Shown in pieces: positions 8,621 to 18,145 of a stretch of 64,000 nucleotides of DNA. The position numbers and the translations under genes are program-made. The notes beneath the pieces are model-generated. The model had not been told where the DNA came from. It did not search any database and saw only the letters and a program-made list of their open reading frames with translations. The stretch's first letter is position 1, and each line of letters opens with the position of its first letter. Origin of the DNA: Motiliproteus sp036961355 (GTDB lineage: Bacteria; Pseudomonadota; Gammaproteobacteria; Pseudomonadales; Balneatricaceae). The stretch is from NCBI GenBank assembly GCA_036961355.1, contig JBALVL010000013.1, positions 47,631 through 111,630 on the forward strand. Direction: 5' to 3'.

Positions 8621-9925
8621 TTACTGCTTGATCTCAATGTAGGCTTGGGCGTGAATTTCACGTAGCCAGTTAGTAAGGCTTTCGGAGAATTTACGCTTGC
8701 GGATTGATTCGCGAGCTTCGTTCTTCAAAATTTGTTGGCCAAAATCTTGTTTGCGGCGTTCGGTGACTTCCAGAATATGCCAGCCGAACTGGCTTTTGAA
8801 CGGTTGACTAACCTGGCCAATCGTACTGTTCTGGAACACCTCTTCAAATTCAGGAACCATCTGGCCGGGCATAGTCCAGCCAACATCACCGCCGTTGCTG
8901 CCGCTACCGGGGTCGTCGCTGTACTGTTTGGCGAGGATGGCGAAATCATCGCCGTTGCCGATGCGCTGGCGGATGTTATCGATCAGTGCTTTGGCTTCTT
9001 GATCGGAGCGGATTTCGCTGGGTTTGATCAGAATATGACGGACCTTGGTTTGGTCGATCAGTTGTTGTTGACCACCTTGGCGATCAACGACTTTCAGGAT
9101 ATGTAAGCCACCGCCCATTCGGAAAGGCGGGGTTATCTCACCATTCTTTAAGGCTTCTACTGCGGCGGCCGCGACTTCCGGAAGTTCGGATGGCTTGCGC
9201 CAACCGATGTCTCCGCCCTTCAGGGCTTCAAGACTTTTTGAAACCGCGATGGCCATGGCGCTGAAATCGGCACCGTTGAGTAACTCTTGGTAGGTCTGGT
9301 CAACCTGTTGTTGGGCCTCGTTCAGTTGTTCTGGACTGGCTCCGCTAGGAACCGGGATCATAATATGAGCCAGCTGTAATCGGGGTTCGGAGCTTTTACG
9401 GCCTTGTTCGGAGGCTAGGAAATTGTCGATCTCCTGGTCGGAGATGTGAATGCGCTGGTTAACCCGACGATTTTGCACCTGGCGGATTAGCATTTCAGTG
9501 CGGATCTGTTGGCGAACTTCGAGGTAATTCTGGCCATCCGCTTCAAGATTTTTCTTGAACTGGGTGAGCGATAGTTGGTTGCTTTTAGCAATCCGCTCCA
9601 GCGTTTTGTTGAGCTCATCATCGGAGATTTGGATGCCGCTTTGATCCGCCAGTTTAAGCTGAATTCGATCGATGATCAGTTTTTCGAGAACCTGCTGGCG
9701 GAACACCTCAGCGTCAGGGAGCTGTGTTTTGCGATCAGCCAGCTGCTTGCGAATCACGGTACTGCGTCGCTCCAGTTCAGACTGAAGGATGATATCGTTA
9801 TCGACAATGGCAACTACCCGGTCAAGTGAACGGGTTTCGGCCTGGCTGGTTACCGTGACCGATAACAGACAAGCTAACATGGCTGGGAGTAGTCCGATAC
9901 GGAGTCGGCGGACAGTGTTATTCAT
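8621..9925 (-). CDS. surA: Periplasmic chaperone / peptidyl-prolyl isomerase SurA
   Basis: Periplasmic chaperone for outer-membrane beta-barrel proteins, including LptD. The chosen ATG at 9925 gives 434 residues, starting with a signal peptide (MNNTVRRLRIGLLPAML, cleavage near SQA). A SurA N-terminal domain follows, with DRVVAIVDNDIILQSEL. Two parvulin domains come next, around residues 165-275 and 285-385, the second with VRHILIKPS and GSNGGDVGW. The start overlaps the lptD stop by eight bases, coupling chaperone and client. An in-frame ATG at 9943 is a less likely alternative. Confidence 0.97.
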   Translation of the reverse strand: MNNTVRRLRIGLLPAMLACLLSVTVTSQAETRSLDRVVAIVDNDIILQSELERRSTVIRKQLADRKTQLPDAEVFRQQVLEKLIIDRIQLKLADQSGIQISDDELNKTLERIAKSNQLSLTQFKKNLEADGQNYLEVRQQIRTEMLIRQVQNRRVNQRIHISDQEIDNFLASEQGRKSSEPRLQLAHIMIPVPSGASPEQLNEAQQQVDQTYQELLNGADFSAMAIAVSKSLEALKGGDIGWRKPSELPEVAAAAVEALKNGEITPPFRMGGGLHILKVVDRQGGQQQLIDQTKVRHILIKPSEIRSDQEAKALIDNIRQRIGNGDDFAILAKQYSDDPGSGSNGGDVGWTMPGQMVPEFEEVFQNSTIGQVSQPFKSQFGWHILEVTERRKQDFGQQILKNEARESIRKRKFSESLTNWLREIHAQAYIEIKQ

Positions 9926-12692
9926 AATTACTACGCTCTTCATAACCGGAAATGTCTTTTAAGAAATGGTCGGCATCTGAGCCGCTGCTGCTACCGATCG
10001 CCGATGAATCGAGTCCACCCAGGCCCTTCAGGACGAACTGAAAAAAGATGGCTTCTTGCACTCGATCATCGCCGATGTCGTCGGTGACCCACTGGCGATA
10101 GGTGGTGCGGACCATCCAACAGCAGTTTTCGTATTCGAAGCCCGCGATAAGATCCAAACTTTCGTTGTTGATCAGATCGTGTTGCCAGCGACCGAGCATA
10201 CTCCACTGCGTTGACAGCGGCCAGATAGCGGTCAAATCGGTCTGCTCGACCTCGTCATCGGTGAAACGGTAGCTGAGGTTGGCTAAGTGGTCGATGTCGC
10301 TGCGATAGGCTAGTTTGAGGTTGCGGGTCAGGTTCTTGTTGGCACTACGATTCCACTCGGAGTCGGCGGTGATGCGGAAGCGATCGGTGACATTCCATAA
10401 CCCTTCGGCAACTAGGTTTGAACGGGCTTCGGTCAGTGCCGGGTCGTTGGCGTCGAGTCGAACCTGGCGATCTTTGAAGAAGTGGATCTGGCCGACACTA
10501 ATATTGCCGCGCTCGCTGCCCCGATCGTCGAGTAGCCGGGAGGTCAGGCCGAGAGTGGCCTGTGATGTATCACCGATGCGGTCGTAGCCGCTGAAGCGGT
10601 TATCACGAAATAGCTGGTTGAAGCCGAAAGCCGTCTCAGCAGAGTCAAAATTGGGCAGGTCGCTTTGGTCGGCAAAGGGCACCTCAAGTAGGAACAGGCG
10701 GGGTTCGAGCGTTTGGGTGTAGTCCTGGTCTTCGAAGTCGAACGGACGGTCGAAGTAGAGGCCGCTATCAAAGCTCAGGACCGGCAGTGTTCGCGAGGGA
10801 GCTTCGCTGGTGGTGGAGGGCTGGTTGCTGAGTTGGTATTCGGTGTGAATCAGCTTGATGCCCGGTTTTAGATATCCCCAAGGGCGGTCGTAACGGATAT
10901 CCAAATCCGTCTCGAGGTGCGCTCGGGTACCGGTGCTTCGGTCGATGCCGGTAAAGTCGGTCGGATCACGGTCAAATTGGGTCAGATCGCTGAGCACATT
11001 AGCTCCGAATAAGTCGTAATCCAGATCCGGAGTCCAACTCAGACGCAAGGCCGGTATTTTTCGGTAAGGCCGGTCGGCGGCATCATCGATGGTTTGATAA
11101 TCGTGCATCTGGGCGTCGAAGATCAAGTTCTGATCACGATAGTGCGCTTCGGCGAGCTGATCCAGATGCGACTGCTCACTTAAATTCAAGTTGGTGCCCA
11201 GATCATCGAAGTAGTCACTGTCGCTGACGGAGGTATAGTCTAATGAGGTTGTCCAGTTCTTGGCCGGGGAACCGCTGTGGTCGACGCCAAGTATCCAGCG
11301 TTTATCGCCATTTCTGTCTGCATCCTCGGGCATATAACCGAGCCCTAAGTCGAACGAGCCAAAGGTGTCGAGGTAGCGAAATTCATTTTCAATCATGCTG
11401 CCACGATCACCGATATGGCGAAATGTCAGTGTATCGTCATAGTTGGGCGCCAGATTGAAATAGTAGGGCTGAGTGTAGTCTATGCCGCCATTAGAGGTGA
11501 ATCCTACCGTGGGGAACAAAAAACCCGACATCCGCGCGTTGGTGATCGGAAAGGTCATATAGGGGAGATAAAACACCGGCACATCCGCTAACCGTAACGT
11601 GGCGTGGGTTACCTCTCCCAAGCCGGTCTCCTTATGTAATACGATCTCACTGCCGCTAAGGCTCCATGAGGTGTTTTCTGGTTCGCAGCGGGTATAGGAG
11701 CCCTGAGAGATAATCAAGTCGTTACCACGGCGAACGATCTGCTCGGCTGAACCACGCAAGTGGCGCTGATGAAACACGTACTGCGCTTTGTCGATAGTCG
11801 CTTCGCTAGACGCGGTATCAACCTGAGCGCGTTCGCCGAGCAACAAGATGCCGGGTTCACGGATCTGGATCAGGCCGCTGAGCTCGGCCTGCTCGCTGGC
11901 ATGGTTGAGCCGAGCCCGTTGACTGTAGGCTTGGCTGTTGCCTTTTTTCAGATGGATATCACCGAACAGTTCGGTGATTGAATCGTTAAGAGTGCGGCTG
12001 AAATCGGCCTGGATAGTGAAAGGCAGATCATCAGCATTGGCGAGGTCCGGATCGAAAGCCGGTTCGATGTAGCTGCCTTCGCAGTGTGACAATGGTGAGA
12101 TGCCGCCTGGATTGGGGTACCAGTCCAAAAAGGCGTAGGGGGCCTGTTGGTAAAGCGCACTAGCTTCCTTTACCCCTTCCGGCGTCGACGATTCACGGTT
12201 GCTCTTTAACCACTGCTGACGGGCTTTCTCCTGTTCGCTAAGAACATGCGCTTCGGTGGCGTAAGCGGCAGGGTAGGTCAGTCGATAGCGATTATCGGCG
12301 GGATCAACCTCAATGCCGCTACGATCGGTTTTTTGCGACTCGATCTGTTTGGGGCCTTGTTGGCAGTTCCAGTCATCACCATCGGCGGTGCAGATCCAGG
12401 CCGAATCAGCATGCGAATAGCGTAATGCCTGTGCAGCGTTGAGCTGCGCATTGGAGATGCCAGCTTGGGAACTGACTGCTTCAAAATCCGGAGCGTTAGC
12501 GGCAGTTGCCGGTGGTTGTCCGTTTGTTGACGATTGGGGCGCCGTAGATTCGGTGTTAGTGGGTTCGACGATTGTTGGTTCGGTAACTGTAGATTCAGTA
12601 GCCGACGATTCGGCCGACACAGGGATACTGGGAACGATGAATGCAAAACAGAAGAGCAGCCCACACAGGCGGTTAATCGATGGGGCTGGCAT
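9918..12692 (-). CDS. lptD: LPS-assembly outer-membrane protein LptD
   Basis: Outer-membrane barrel that, with LptE, inserts lipopolysaccharide into the outer leaflet. The ATG at 12692 gives 924 residues with a signal peptide ending near VSA. A Ser/Thr/Glu/Pro-rich linker of about 40 residues follows. The periplasmic LptA-like domain comes next, preceded by a Cys pair region (WICTADGDDWNCQ). The C-terminal barrel contains FGFNQLFRDNRFSGYDR, and the adjacent Cys-Cys in YENCCWMVRTTYR forms the essential non-consecutive disulfides. It heads the lptD-surA-pdxA run and is divergent from amgK. Confidence 0.97.
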   Translation of the reverse strand: MPAPSINRLCGLLFCFAFIVPSIPVSAESSATESTVTEPTIVEPTNTESTAPQSSTNGQPPATAANAPDFEAVSSQAGISNAQLNAAQALRYSHADSAWICTADGDDWNCQQGPKQIESQKTDRSGIEVDPADNRYRLTYPAAYATEAHVLSEQEKARQQWLKSNRESSTPEGVKEASALYQQAPYAFLDWYPNPGGISPLSHCEGSYIEPAFDPDLANADDLPFTIQADFSRTLNDSITELFGDIHLKKGNSQAYSQRARLNHASEQAELSGLIQIREPGILLLGERAQVDTASSEATIDKAQYVFHQRHLRGSAEQIVRRGNDLIISQGSYTRCEPENTSWSLSGSEIVLHKETGLGEVTHATLRLADVPVFYLPYMTFPITNARMSGFLFPTVGFTSNGGIDYTQPYYFNLAPNYDDTLTFRHIGDRGSMIENEFRYLDTFGSFDLGLGYMPEDADRNGDKRWILGVDHSGSPAKNWTTSLDYTSVSDSDYFDDLGTNLNLSEQSHLDQLAEAHYRDQNLIFDAQMHDYQTIDDAADRPYRKIPALRLSWTPDLDYDLFGANVLSDLTQFDRDPTDFTGIDRSTGTRAHLETDLDIRYDRPWGYLKPGIKLIHTEYQLSNQPSTTSEAPSRTLPVLSFDSGLYFDRPFDFEDQDYTQTLEPRLFLLEVPFADQSDLPNFDSAETAFGFNQLFRDNRFSGYDRIGDTSQATLGLTSRLLDDRGSERGNISVGQIHFFKDRQVRLDANDPALTEARSNLVAEGLWNVTDRFRITADSEWNRSANKNLTRNLKLAYRSDIDHLANLSYRFTDDEVEQTDLTAIWPLSTQWSMLGRWQHDLINNESLDLIAGFEYENCCWMVRTTYRQWVTDDIGDDRVQEAIFFQFVLKGLGGLDSSAIGSSSGSDADHFLKDISGYEERSNYE

Positions 12693-12947
12693 GAGTGTGT
12701 TGAGGCTCCCTAAACTGCTCAGTAACCGGGGAGCATCTGCTACCCCTGTCCGTAGGTGTTGTCTTTCTTGTAAAATGTGCGCGGTGCGTCTCAACGCGGC
12801 AAATTTGGCCTGACTTCCGAATAGAGGATTGGGTCAGGCGTCGACCGAATTAGCACCACAGGATTTTCTGTGCTGGGCATGATAAAGCATCCGTCCGGCA
12901 CGTGGAAATCATTTAGTCTGTACCATCGTTATCAGGAACATTTTATT

Positions 12948-14075
12948 TTGGAATATCAGCAGCAAAGCTCGAAACATTCAGGCCTTCAGTTAGACGTTCG
13001 GCAGCAGCAGCTTCGGCGCTGGCTGGTCGCTATTTTTGAACAACTAGGGATCGATCTGGATCATGACTGGACGCTTTCGCCCGTTTCCGGTGATGCTAGT
13101 TTCAGGCGTTATTTTCGGGTGCACAGCCACAACCTAAGCTGGATCGCGGTTGACGCGCCGGCGGATAAAGAGGACAGCGCTCCTTTCGTTGCGATTGCTC
13201 AGGCATGGGAACCGTTAGAGATACATGCTCCACAGGTCCATTACGCGGATTTAGAATTGGGCTTTATGCTGCTGTCGGATCTGGGCGATACCTTGTATCT
13301 GGACCAGCTTGATCCCAGTGACAGCTCGACGGCAGATCGACTCTACCCCCAGGCGATGCAGACCCTGACCCATATTCAACAGTGCAAGTCTATTCTGGGA
13401 GAAAGACTACCCGCCTATGACCGGGCCATGTTGTTGCGGGAGATGGAGCTGTTTCGAGAGTGGTTTCTGGGACAGCAACTACAGATGACATTGACCGGCT
13501 ACGAACAGAAAATGATCGATAGCCTTTTCGACAGTCTGATCGAATCGGCTCAGGCGCAACCACAGGTTTGCGTTCACCGCGATTACCATAGCCGTAATCT
13601 GATGATAATCGATGGTTCGTTACCCGGGGTGATCGACTTTCAAGATGCGGTGCATGGACCTATTACCTACGATCTGGTTTCGCTGCTGCGCGACTGCTAT
13701 ATCGCCTGGCCTGAAGCCGATGTGCGGCGTTGGGCGTTGAGCTATGCAGAACAGGCCGCGCAAGCGGGGTTGATGGAGGCAGTGTCATCGACACGTTTTC
13801 TTGGCTGGTTTGATCGGATGGGGATGCAGCGTCATATCAAAGTGCTGGGGATTTTCTCTCGACTCAATATTCGGGATGGCAAAGCCGACTATCTGGCCGA
13901 TATCCCCTGTACCCTGAAATACTTGCAACAGGTCTCCAGCAGTTACCCCGAGTATCAGGAGTTCAGCCGCTGGCTTGAGCAGCGGTTGGTTCCGGAGATG
14001 GAAAACAGTGGGTTGTTTGATCTGAGCTTGTTGTTACCGGCTGAGCAGGGTGATACCAGCGAGGGAGACCGCTGA
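12948..14075 (+). CDS. amgK: N-acetylmuramate/N-acetylglucosamine kinase AmgK
   Basis: Aminoglycoside-phosphotransferase-fold kinase that phosphorylates the anomeric position of MurNAc and GlcNAc in peptidoglycan recycling. Motifs are SGDASFRRYFRV near the N-terminus, the catalytic CVHRDYHSRNLMI (HxD...N) and the metal-binding GVIDFQDAVHGP. I chose the TTG at 12948 because an AGGAA lies nine bases before it and the length (375) is nearer the family. ATG 12879 and GTG 12870 are open in frame. The stop overlaps the murU start by one base (TGATG), so kinase and uridylyltransferase are coupled. Confidence 0.9.
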   Translation: MEYQQQSSKHSGLQLDVRQQQLRRWLVAIFEQLGIDLDHDWTLSPVSGDASFRRYFRVHSHNLSWIAVDAPADKEDSAPFVAIAQAWEPLEIHAPQVHYADLELGFMLLSDLGDTLYLDQLDPSDSSTADRLYPQAMQTLTHIQQCKSILGERLPAYDRAMLLREMELFREWFLGQQLQMTLTGYEQKMIDSLFDSLIESAQAQPQVCVHRDYHSRNLMIIDGSLPGVIDFQDAVHGPITYDLVSLLRDCYIAWPEADVRRWALSYAEQAAQAGLMEAVSSTRFLGWFDRMGMQRHIKVLGIFSRLNIRDGKADYLADIPCTLKYLQQVSSSYPEYQEFSRWLEQRLVPEMENSGLFDLSLLLPAEQGDTSEGDR

Positions 14076-14767
14076 TGCGTGCGATGATCCTGGCTGCGGG
14101 ATTGGGGACGCGAATGCGGCCGCTGACCGATTGTTGCCCGAAACCGTTGCTACCGGTGGCGGGTAAGCCGTTGGTTGTTCATCATATCGAGCGGCTGGCT
14201 GAGGCCGGAATTACCGATATCATCATCAATGTTAGTCATCTGGGTGAGCAGATCACGGCAGCGTTGGGCGATGGTAGTCGCTGGGGGGTAGCGATTACCT
14301 TCTGTCGGGAAGCGGAACCGTTGGAAACTGCCGGTGGCATTGTTAATGCGCTACCTTGGCTTGCCGACGATGATGATCGGCCGTTCTTGCTACTAAATGG
14401 CGATATATGGTGTGACTATCCGCTGGCAGAGTTGCCGCAGTCACCCGATGGGTATGCCCATCTGGTGTTGGTTGATAACCCCGATCATAATCCCTCCGGC
14501 GATTTTTCGTTGGTCGGCGCGCTGGATGGTAACAACAGGGGATTGTCAGCATTGAGTCTCAGCGGAGAGTTATTGACCTTCTCGGGAATTAGCTTATTAC
14601 GGCCCTCGTTGTTCTCCGCTTGCGTGGCCGGAAAGCAGCCTTTGGCGCCGCTACTACGTAGCGCGATTGAGCAAGGCCAGGCAAGCGGCGAGCATTATCG
14701 TGGGTACTGGATCGATGTCGGTACACCCGCACGGTTGGCTGAATTGGAACAATATCTTAATTCTTAA
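14075..14767 (+). CDS. murU: N-acetylmuramate alpha-1-phosphate uridylyltransferase MurU
   Basis: Makes UDP-MurNAc from the AmgK product, bypassing de novo synthesis and hence fosfomycin-sensitive MurA. The 230 residues start with the nucleotidyltransferase signature MILAAGLGTRMRPLT followed by PKPLLPVAGKPLV. LLLNGDIWCDYPL carries the metal-binding Asp, and YWIDVGTPARLAELE is at the end. Overlap with amgK supports the pathway assignment. The lptD/amgK/murU/djlA neighbourhood is the usual pseudomonad-type arrangement. Confidence 0.95.
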   Translation: MRAMILAAGLGTRMRPLTDCCPKPLLPVAGKPLVVHHIERLAEAGITDIIINVSHLGEQITAALGDGSRWGVAITFCREAEPLETAGGIVNALPWLADDDDRPFLLLNGDIWCDYPLAELPQSPDGYAHLVLVDNPDHNPSGDFSLVGALDGNNRGLSALSLSGELLTFSGISLLRPSLFSACVAGKQPLAPLLRSAIEQGQASGEHYRGYWIDVGTPARLAELEQYLNS

Positions 14768-14905
14768 CCATTGATCGTCGGGTCGTTCTAACAAGGTTCA
14801 GTCTTCTCGCGTTTCAGCGGAGGGTGTTACAGGACCATGTTGGTGACGCGAAAGTTGGTGATACGAATTCAATGAAGACTTTTTTATAACAGGTACTGGC
14901 AAACG

Positions 14906-15736
14906 ATGATGAATCCACAGCAGTTAGGTCGGATGGCCTATAAAAACCGAACCGGACTGGTGGTCGGCGGTCTCGTCGGCGTGTTTAGCGGAGGGCTGTT
15001 TGGCCTGGTGTTTGGTGCCTTTATTGGCTACAGCATTCAGCAGATGCTGATCGGCGTAAAGATAGGAGCGACCAACCCTCAAAAGGCATTCTTCGAGGCG
15101 ACTTTTGCGGTGATGGGCAAGGTCGCCAAAGCCGACGGGCGGGTGTCGGAGAGTGAGATCAATTACGCCCGTGATGTGATGGCCCGAATGAACCTGTCGG
15201 AGGAACAGCGGCTTGAAGCGATGGCGCTGTTTAATCGGGGAAAGGAGGCTGATTTTGATATTACTACCATGGTGCAGCCGTTAGCGCGTTTGATCAAACA
15301 CCGTTCTAACCTGAAACAGATGTTCGTCGAAATACAACTACAGGCGGCGTTTGCCGATGGTCAGGTCAGTCAGGTCGAGCTAGGGCCTATTCAGCAGGTC
15401 TGCTCGTTACTGCAGATCAGTTACCGCGATCTGGAACTGATTTTGCGACGTTGCCAGGCCGAGCACGCCTTTGCCGAAAATGCCTATCGTGCTCACCAAG
15501 AGGGGGACAGTCAGAACCCGCAACTGTTAGAGCAAGCATACGGGGTGTTAGGGGTTGATAGTGATGTCAGTGATGCGGAATTGAAGAAAGCCTACCGCAG
15601 ACTGATGAGTCAGCACCATCCGGATAAGTTGATGGCAAGAGGCTTGCCACAAGAGATGCAGCAGCTGGCAAAAGAAAAAACACAGGAAATACAAGCTGCT
15701 TACGAGCGAGTTAAACAAGCGCGTAAAGACGCGTAA
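14906..15736 (+). CDS. djlA: Co-chaperone DjlA
   Basis: Inner-membrane DnaJ-like co-chaperone that stimulates DnaK. The 276 residues run in the family order. A Gly-rich transmembrane segment (VVGGLVGVFSGGLFGLVFGAFIG, about 18-40) comes first. A TerB-like domain in the middle contains KADGRVSESEI and FADGQVSQVEL. The C-terminal J domain (about 210-276) has the HPD tripeptide in QHHPDKL. It is separated from murU by about 140 bp and is probably transcribed from its own promoter. No anomaly was seen. Confidence 0.96.
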   Translation: MMNPQQLGRMAYKNRTGLVVGGLVGVFSGGLFGLVFGAFIGYSIQQMLIGVKIGATNPQKAFFEATFAVMGKVAKADGRVSESEINYARDVMARMNLSEEQRLEAMALFNRGKEADFDITTMVQPLARLIKHRSNLKQMFVEIQLQAAFADGQVSQVELGPIQQVCSLLQISYRDLELILRRCQAEHAFAENAYRAHQEGDSQNPQLLEQAYGVLGVDSDVSDAELKKAYRRLMSQHHPDKLMARGLPQEMQQLAKEKTQEIQAAYERVKQARKDA

Positions 15737-15798
15737 AGGTGGGTTTTTCGAACGCTCGTTTGATCGATAGGCAATCACAAAACAGTCACAAGGGATTG

Positions 15799-15827
15799 TT
15801 GACAATCGTTGTTTGCGTCCGTAAAAG
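15799..15827 (+). promoter_or_regulatory. Possible sigma-70 promoter before the GGDEF/EAL gene
   Basis: TTGACA at 15799-15804 is followed after 17 bases by TAAAAG, a weak -10. The spacing is good and it lies about 33 bases before the ATG at 15860. The -10 is poor, so this is tentative. Confidence 0.3.
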
Positions 15828-15859
15828 GGGTGATAAATAACAATATACCTAGAAATATT

Positions 15860-17938
15860 ATGGATAATAATACCGAAGTCAGTGACGAGCTTTCATTGTC
15901 GTTGCTAGAAGCATCGAGTGACTCGATGCTGTTGATCAAGGATGATCGGTTTATCGACTGCAATAGGGCTGCGTTGGCGATGCTGGGCTACGAGCATAAA
16001 GATACGCTTCTCTCGATGCGTCCCTGCGCGATCTCCCCTTCCACTCAAGCTGACGGTCAATGCTCAAACGTTAAAGCCAAGGCGATGATTGCGTTGGCCA
16101 ACAGTAAAGGCTTTCATCGTTTTGAATGGTTGCATCAGCGTGCAACGGGTGAAAAATTTCCGGTGGAAGTGGTACTCACCCAGGTGATAAGACAGGGGCA
16201 GGCGTTGCTGCACGTTGCCTTGATCGATATCTCTGAGCACGAAACCCGCTTGCGGCGGTTGGCGCTATCAAAGGTCTATTTTGATAACACCAGTGATGCA
16301 ATTGTAGTCGCCGATCAATACACCCAAATTATCGATGTGAACCCCGCTTTTAGTAAAATCACCGGCTATAGCCGCCGGGAAGCGGTCGGTCAAAAATCGG
16401 GCTTTATGGGGTCAGGGCGTCACGGTGCCGATTTTTATCGGGAGATGTGGAAACAGCTAATCGATCGTGGCTACTGGGAAGGTGAAGTCTGGGATCGACA
16501 TAAGAACGGCAACATCTTTCCTAAGTACCTGAAAATCAGTTCGGTGAACAATCGGTATGGCTTGGTTGAGAATTTTATCGGTATTTTCTCCGACATCTCT
16601 GAACAGAAGAAGCATGAAGAAGAGATACGGCGCTCGGTTTTTTTCGATCCGCTGACTCAACTACCCAACCGACGTTTGTTTATTGAACGTATTGAACACC
16701 TGACCCAGCAGTACGGTCGCAAGGCAGGGCCTATCGGAGTCCTCGCCATTGATATCGATAACTTCAAGCTAATTAACGATACTCAGGGTCATTCTGTTGG
16801 TGACCAGCTGCTGGTGCGGGTGGCTCAACGTCTTGAAAAACAGGTAAGAAAGTCCGATACGCTGGCACGTATGGGCGGCGATGATTTCATGATCCTGCTG
16901 GAAAACTGCGGCAGTGTTGAAGCAATTTCGCATGCCGCGCAAAAGATCACCGAGTCGGTGGGACGTCCGGTCTGGATTAACGGTCAAGAGGTGTTTACCA
17001 GCATAAGTACCGGTATTAGTTTGTTCCCCAAGGACAGTCTCCGGGCTGATGAGTTGATTTCGCAAGCCGATATGGCGATGTACAAGGCCAAGCGCCATGG
17101 CGGCGACCGGGTTGAATTTTATGCCAGAGAACTGGGCGAACGACTGGCTCGGTTTTCCAAAATTGAAGATGGCATCAAGCGTGGCTTGAAACGCTCAGAA
17201 TTCGTTGCTCATTTTCAACCCAAGATCGACCTGCGCAGTTCCACAATATCCAGTTGTGAGGCGCTGGCACGATGGAATGACCCCGTTAACGGGGTGGTAA
17301 GCCCGGCGGAGTTTATTCCGGTGGCCGAAAAGAGCACGTTGATCGAAGAGATTACTCAGCAAATGCTGTTGCAGGCGTGTCAGTTGTTACAGCAGCTTCC
17401 TGCTGACAGCAATTTCAGCGTGTCGGTTAATCTGTCAGCCGTTGACCTTCAAAATCGCGAATTGGATCGGCAGATAACTAGGTTATTGCAACAACATGCA
17501 CTGGAACCCTGCCAGCTAGAGCTGGAGGTAACCGAGAGCATGATGATGATCGAGATGGATCTTGCGATCGAAATGTTGGGCAAGTTGCGGTTGCTGGGGG
17601 TGAAAGTTTCGCTCGATGATTTTGGAACCGGTTACTCTTCATTGAGTTACCTGAAAAAATTTCCAATCGACACCCTCAAGATCGATCGGTCGTTTATCAA
17701 AGATATCGATGGCAACACGGGGTCGCCCGACCGTACCATCGTTAAGTCGATCATCACCATGGCGAAAGCGCTGGGAATACAGGTCGTCGCCGAAGGGGTT
17801 GAAACCCCGGAGCAAGTGGCATTTTTACGTGCCGTGGGCTGTGATTTTGTGCAGGGGTTCTATTTTGCCAAGCCGATGCCGGAGCAGCAGTTGATCGCCT
17901 TTCTGCAAGAGTTGACCGTCGATAGTATCGAACTGTAA
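15860..17938 (+). CDS. PAS-PAS-GGDEF-EAL cyclic-di-GMP turnover protein
   Basis: Predicted bifunctional c-di-GMP enzyme of 692 residues, cytoplasmic with no membrane segment. Two PAS domains (about 10-120 and 135-255) precede a GGDEF domain whose active loop is GGDDF (residues 339-343). An RxxD inhibitory site (RKSD) lies five residues before it. The EAL domain starts with EALAR at about 467. It keeps the Asn in VNLS, the Glu in VTES, DDFGTGYSSL, LKIDRSF, AEGVET and the final QGF, so phosphodiesterase activity is expected. Cyclase activity is less certain because the signature is GGDDF. The ATG at 15860 is preferred over an upstream TTG. The input signal is unknown. Confidence 0.9.
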   Translation: MDNNTEVSDELSLSLLEASSDSMLLIKDDRFIDCNRAALAMLGYEHKDTLLSMRPCAISPSTQADGQCSNVKAKAMIALANSKGFHRFEWLHQRATGEKFPVEVVLTQVIRQGQALLHVALIDISEHETRLRRLALSKVYFDNTSDAIVVADQYTQIIDVNPAFSKITGYSRREAVGQKSGFMGSGRHGADFYREMWKQLIDRGYWEGEVWDRHKNGNIFPKYLKISSVNNRYGLVENFIGIFSDISEQKKHEEEIRRSVFFDPLTQLPNRRLFIERIEHLTQQYGRKAGPIGVLAIDIDNFKLINDTQGHSVGDQLLVRVAQRLEKQVRKSDTLARMGGDDFMILLENCGSVEAISHAAQKITESVGRPVWINGQEVFTSISTGISLFPKDSLRADELISQADMAMYKAKRHGGDRVEFYARELGERLARFSKIEDGIKRGLKRSEFVAHFQPKIDLRSSTISSCEALARWNDPVNGVVSPAEFIPVAEKSTLIEEITQQMLLQACQLLQQLPADSNFSVSVNLSAVDLQNRELDRQITRLLQQHALEPCQLELEVTESMMMIEMDLAIEMLGKLRLLGVKVSLDDFGTGYSSLSYLKKFPIDTLKIDRSFIKDIDGNTGSPDRTIVKSIITMAKALGIQVVAEGVETPEQVAFLRAVGCDFVQGFYFAKPMPEQQLIAFLQELTVDSIEL

Positions 17939-18145
17939 ACGTTTGTCTGGCGTGGAATGGCTGTTTTTAGACCCTAATGATGGTGCAGGCGATGCGGCGT
18001 CGTTGATGCTGCGTGATTATAGCCGGAATAACATACACTTTCTGTTGCTGAAAACCTTTGTTCTAGTACCAAAGTTTCATCCTGCGATGAATAATGCCCG
18101 ATCCCTGATGCTTGTTTTTCCCGCCATAGTGTTTACGGCGTTGTC

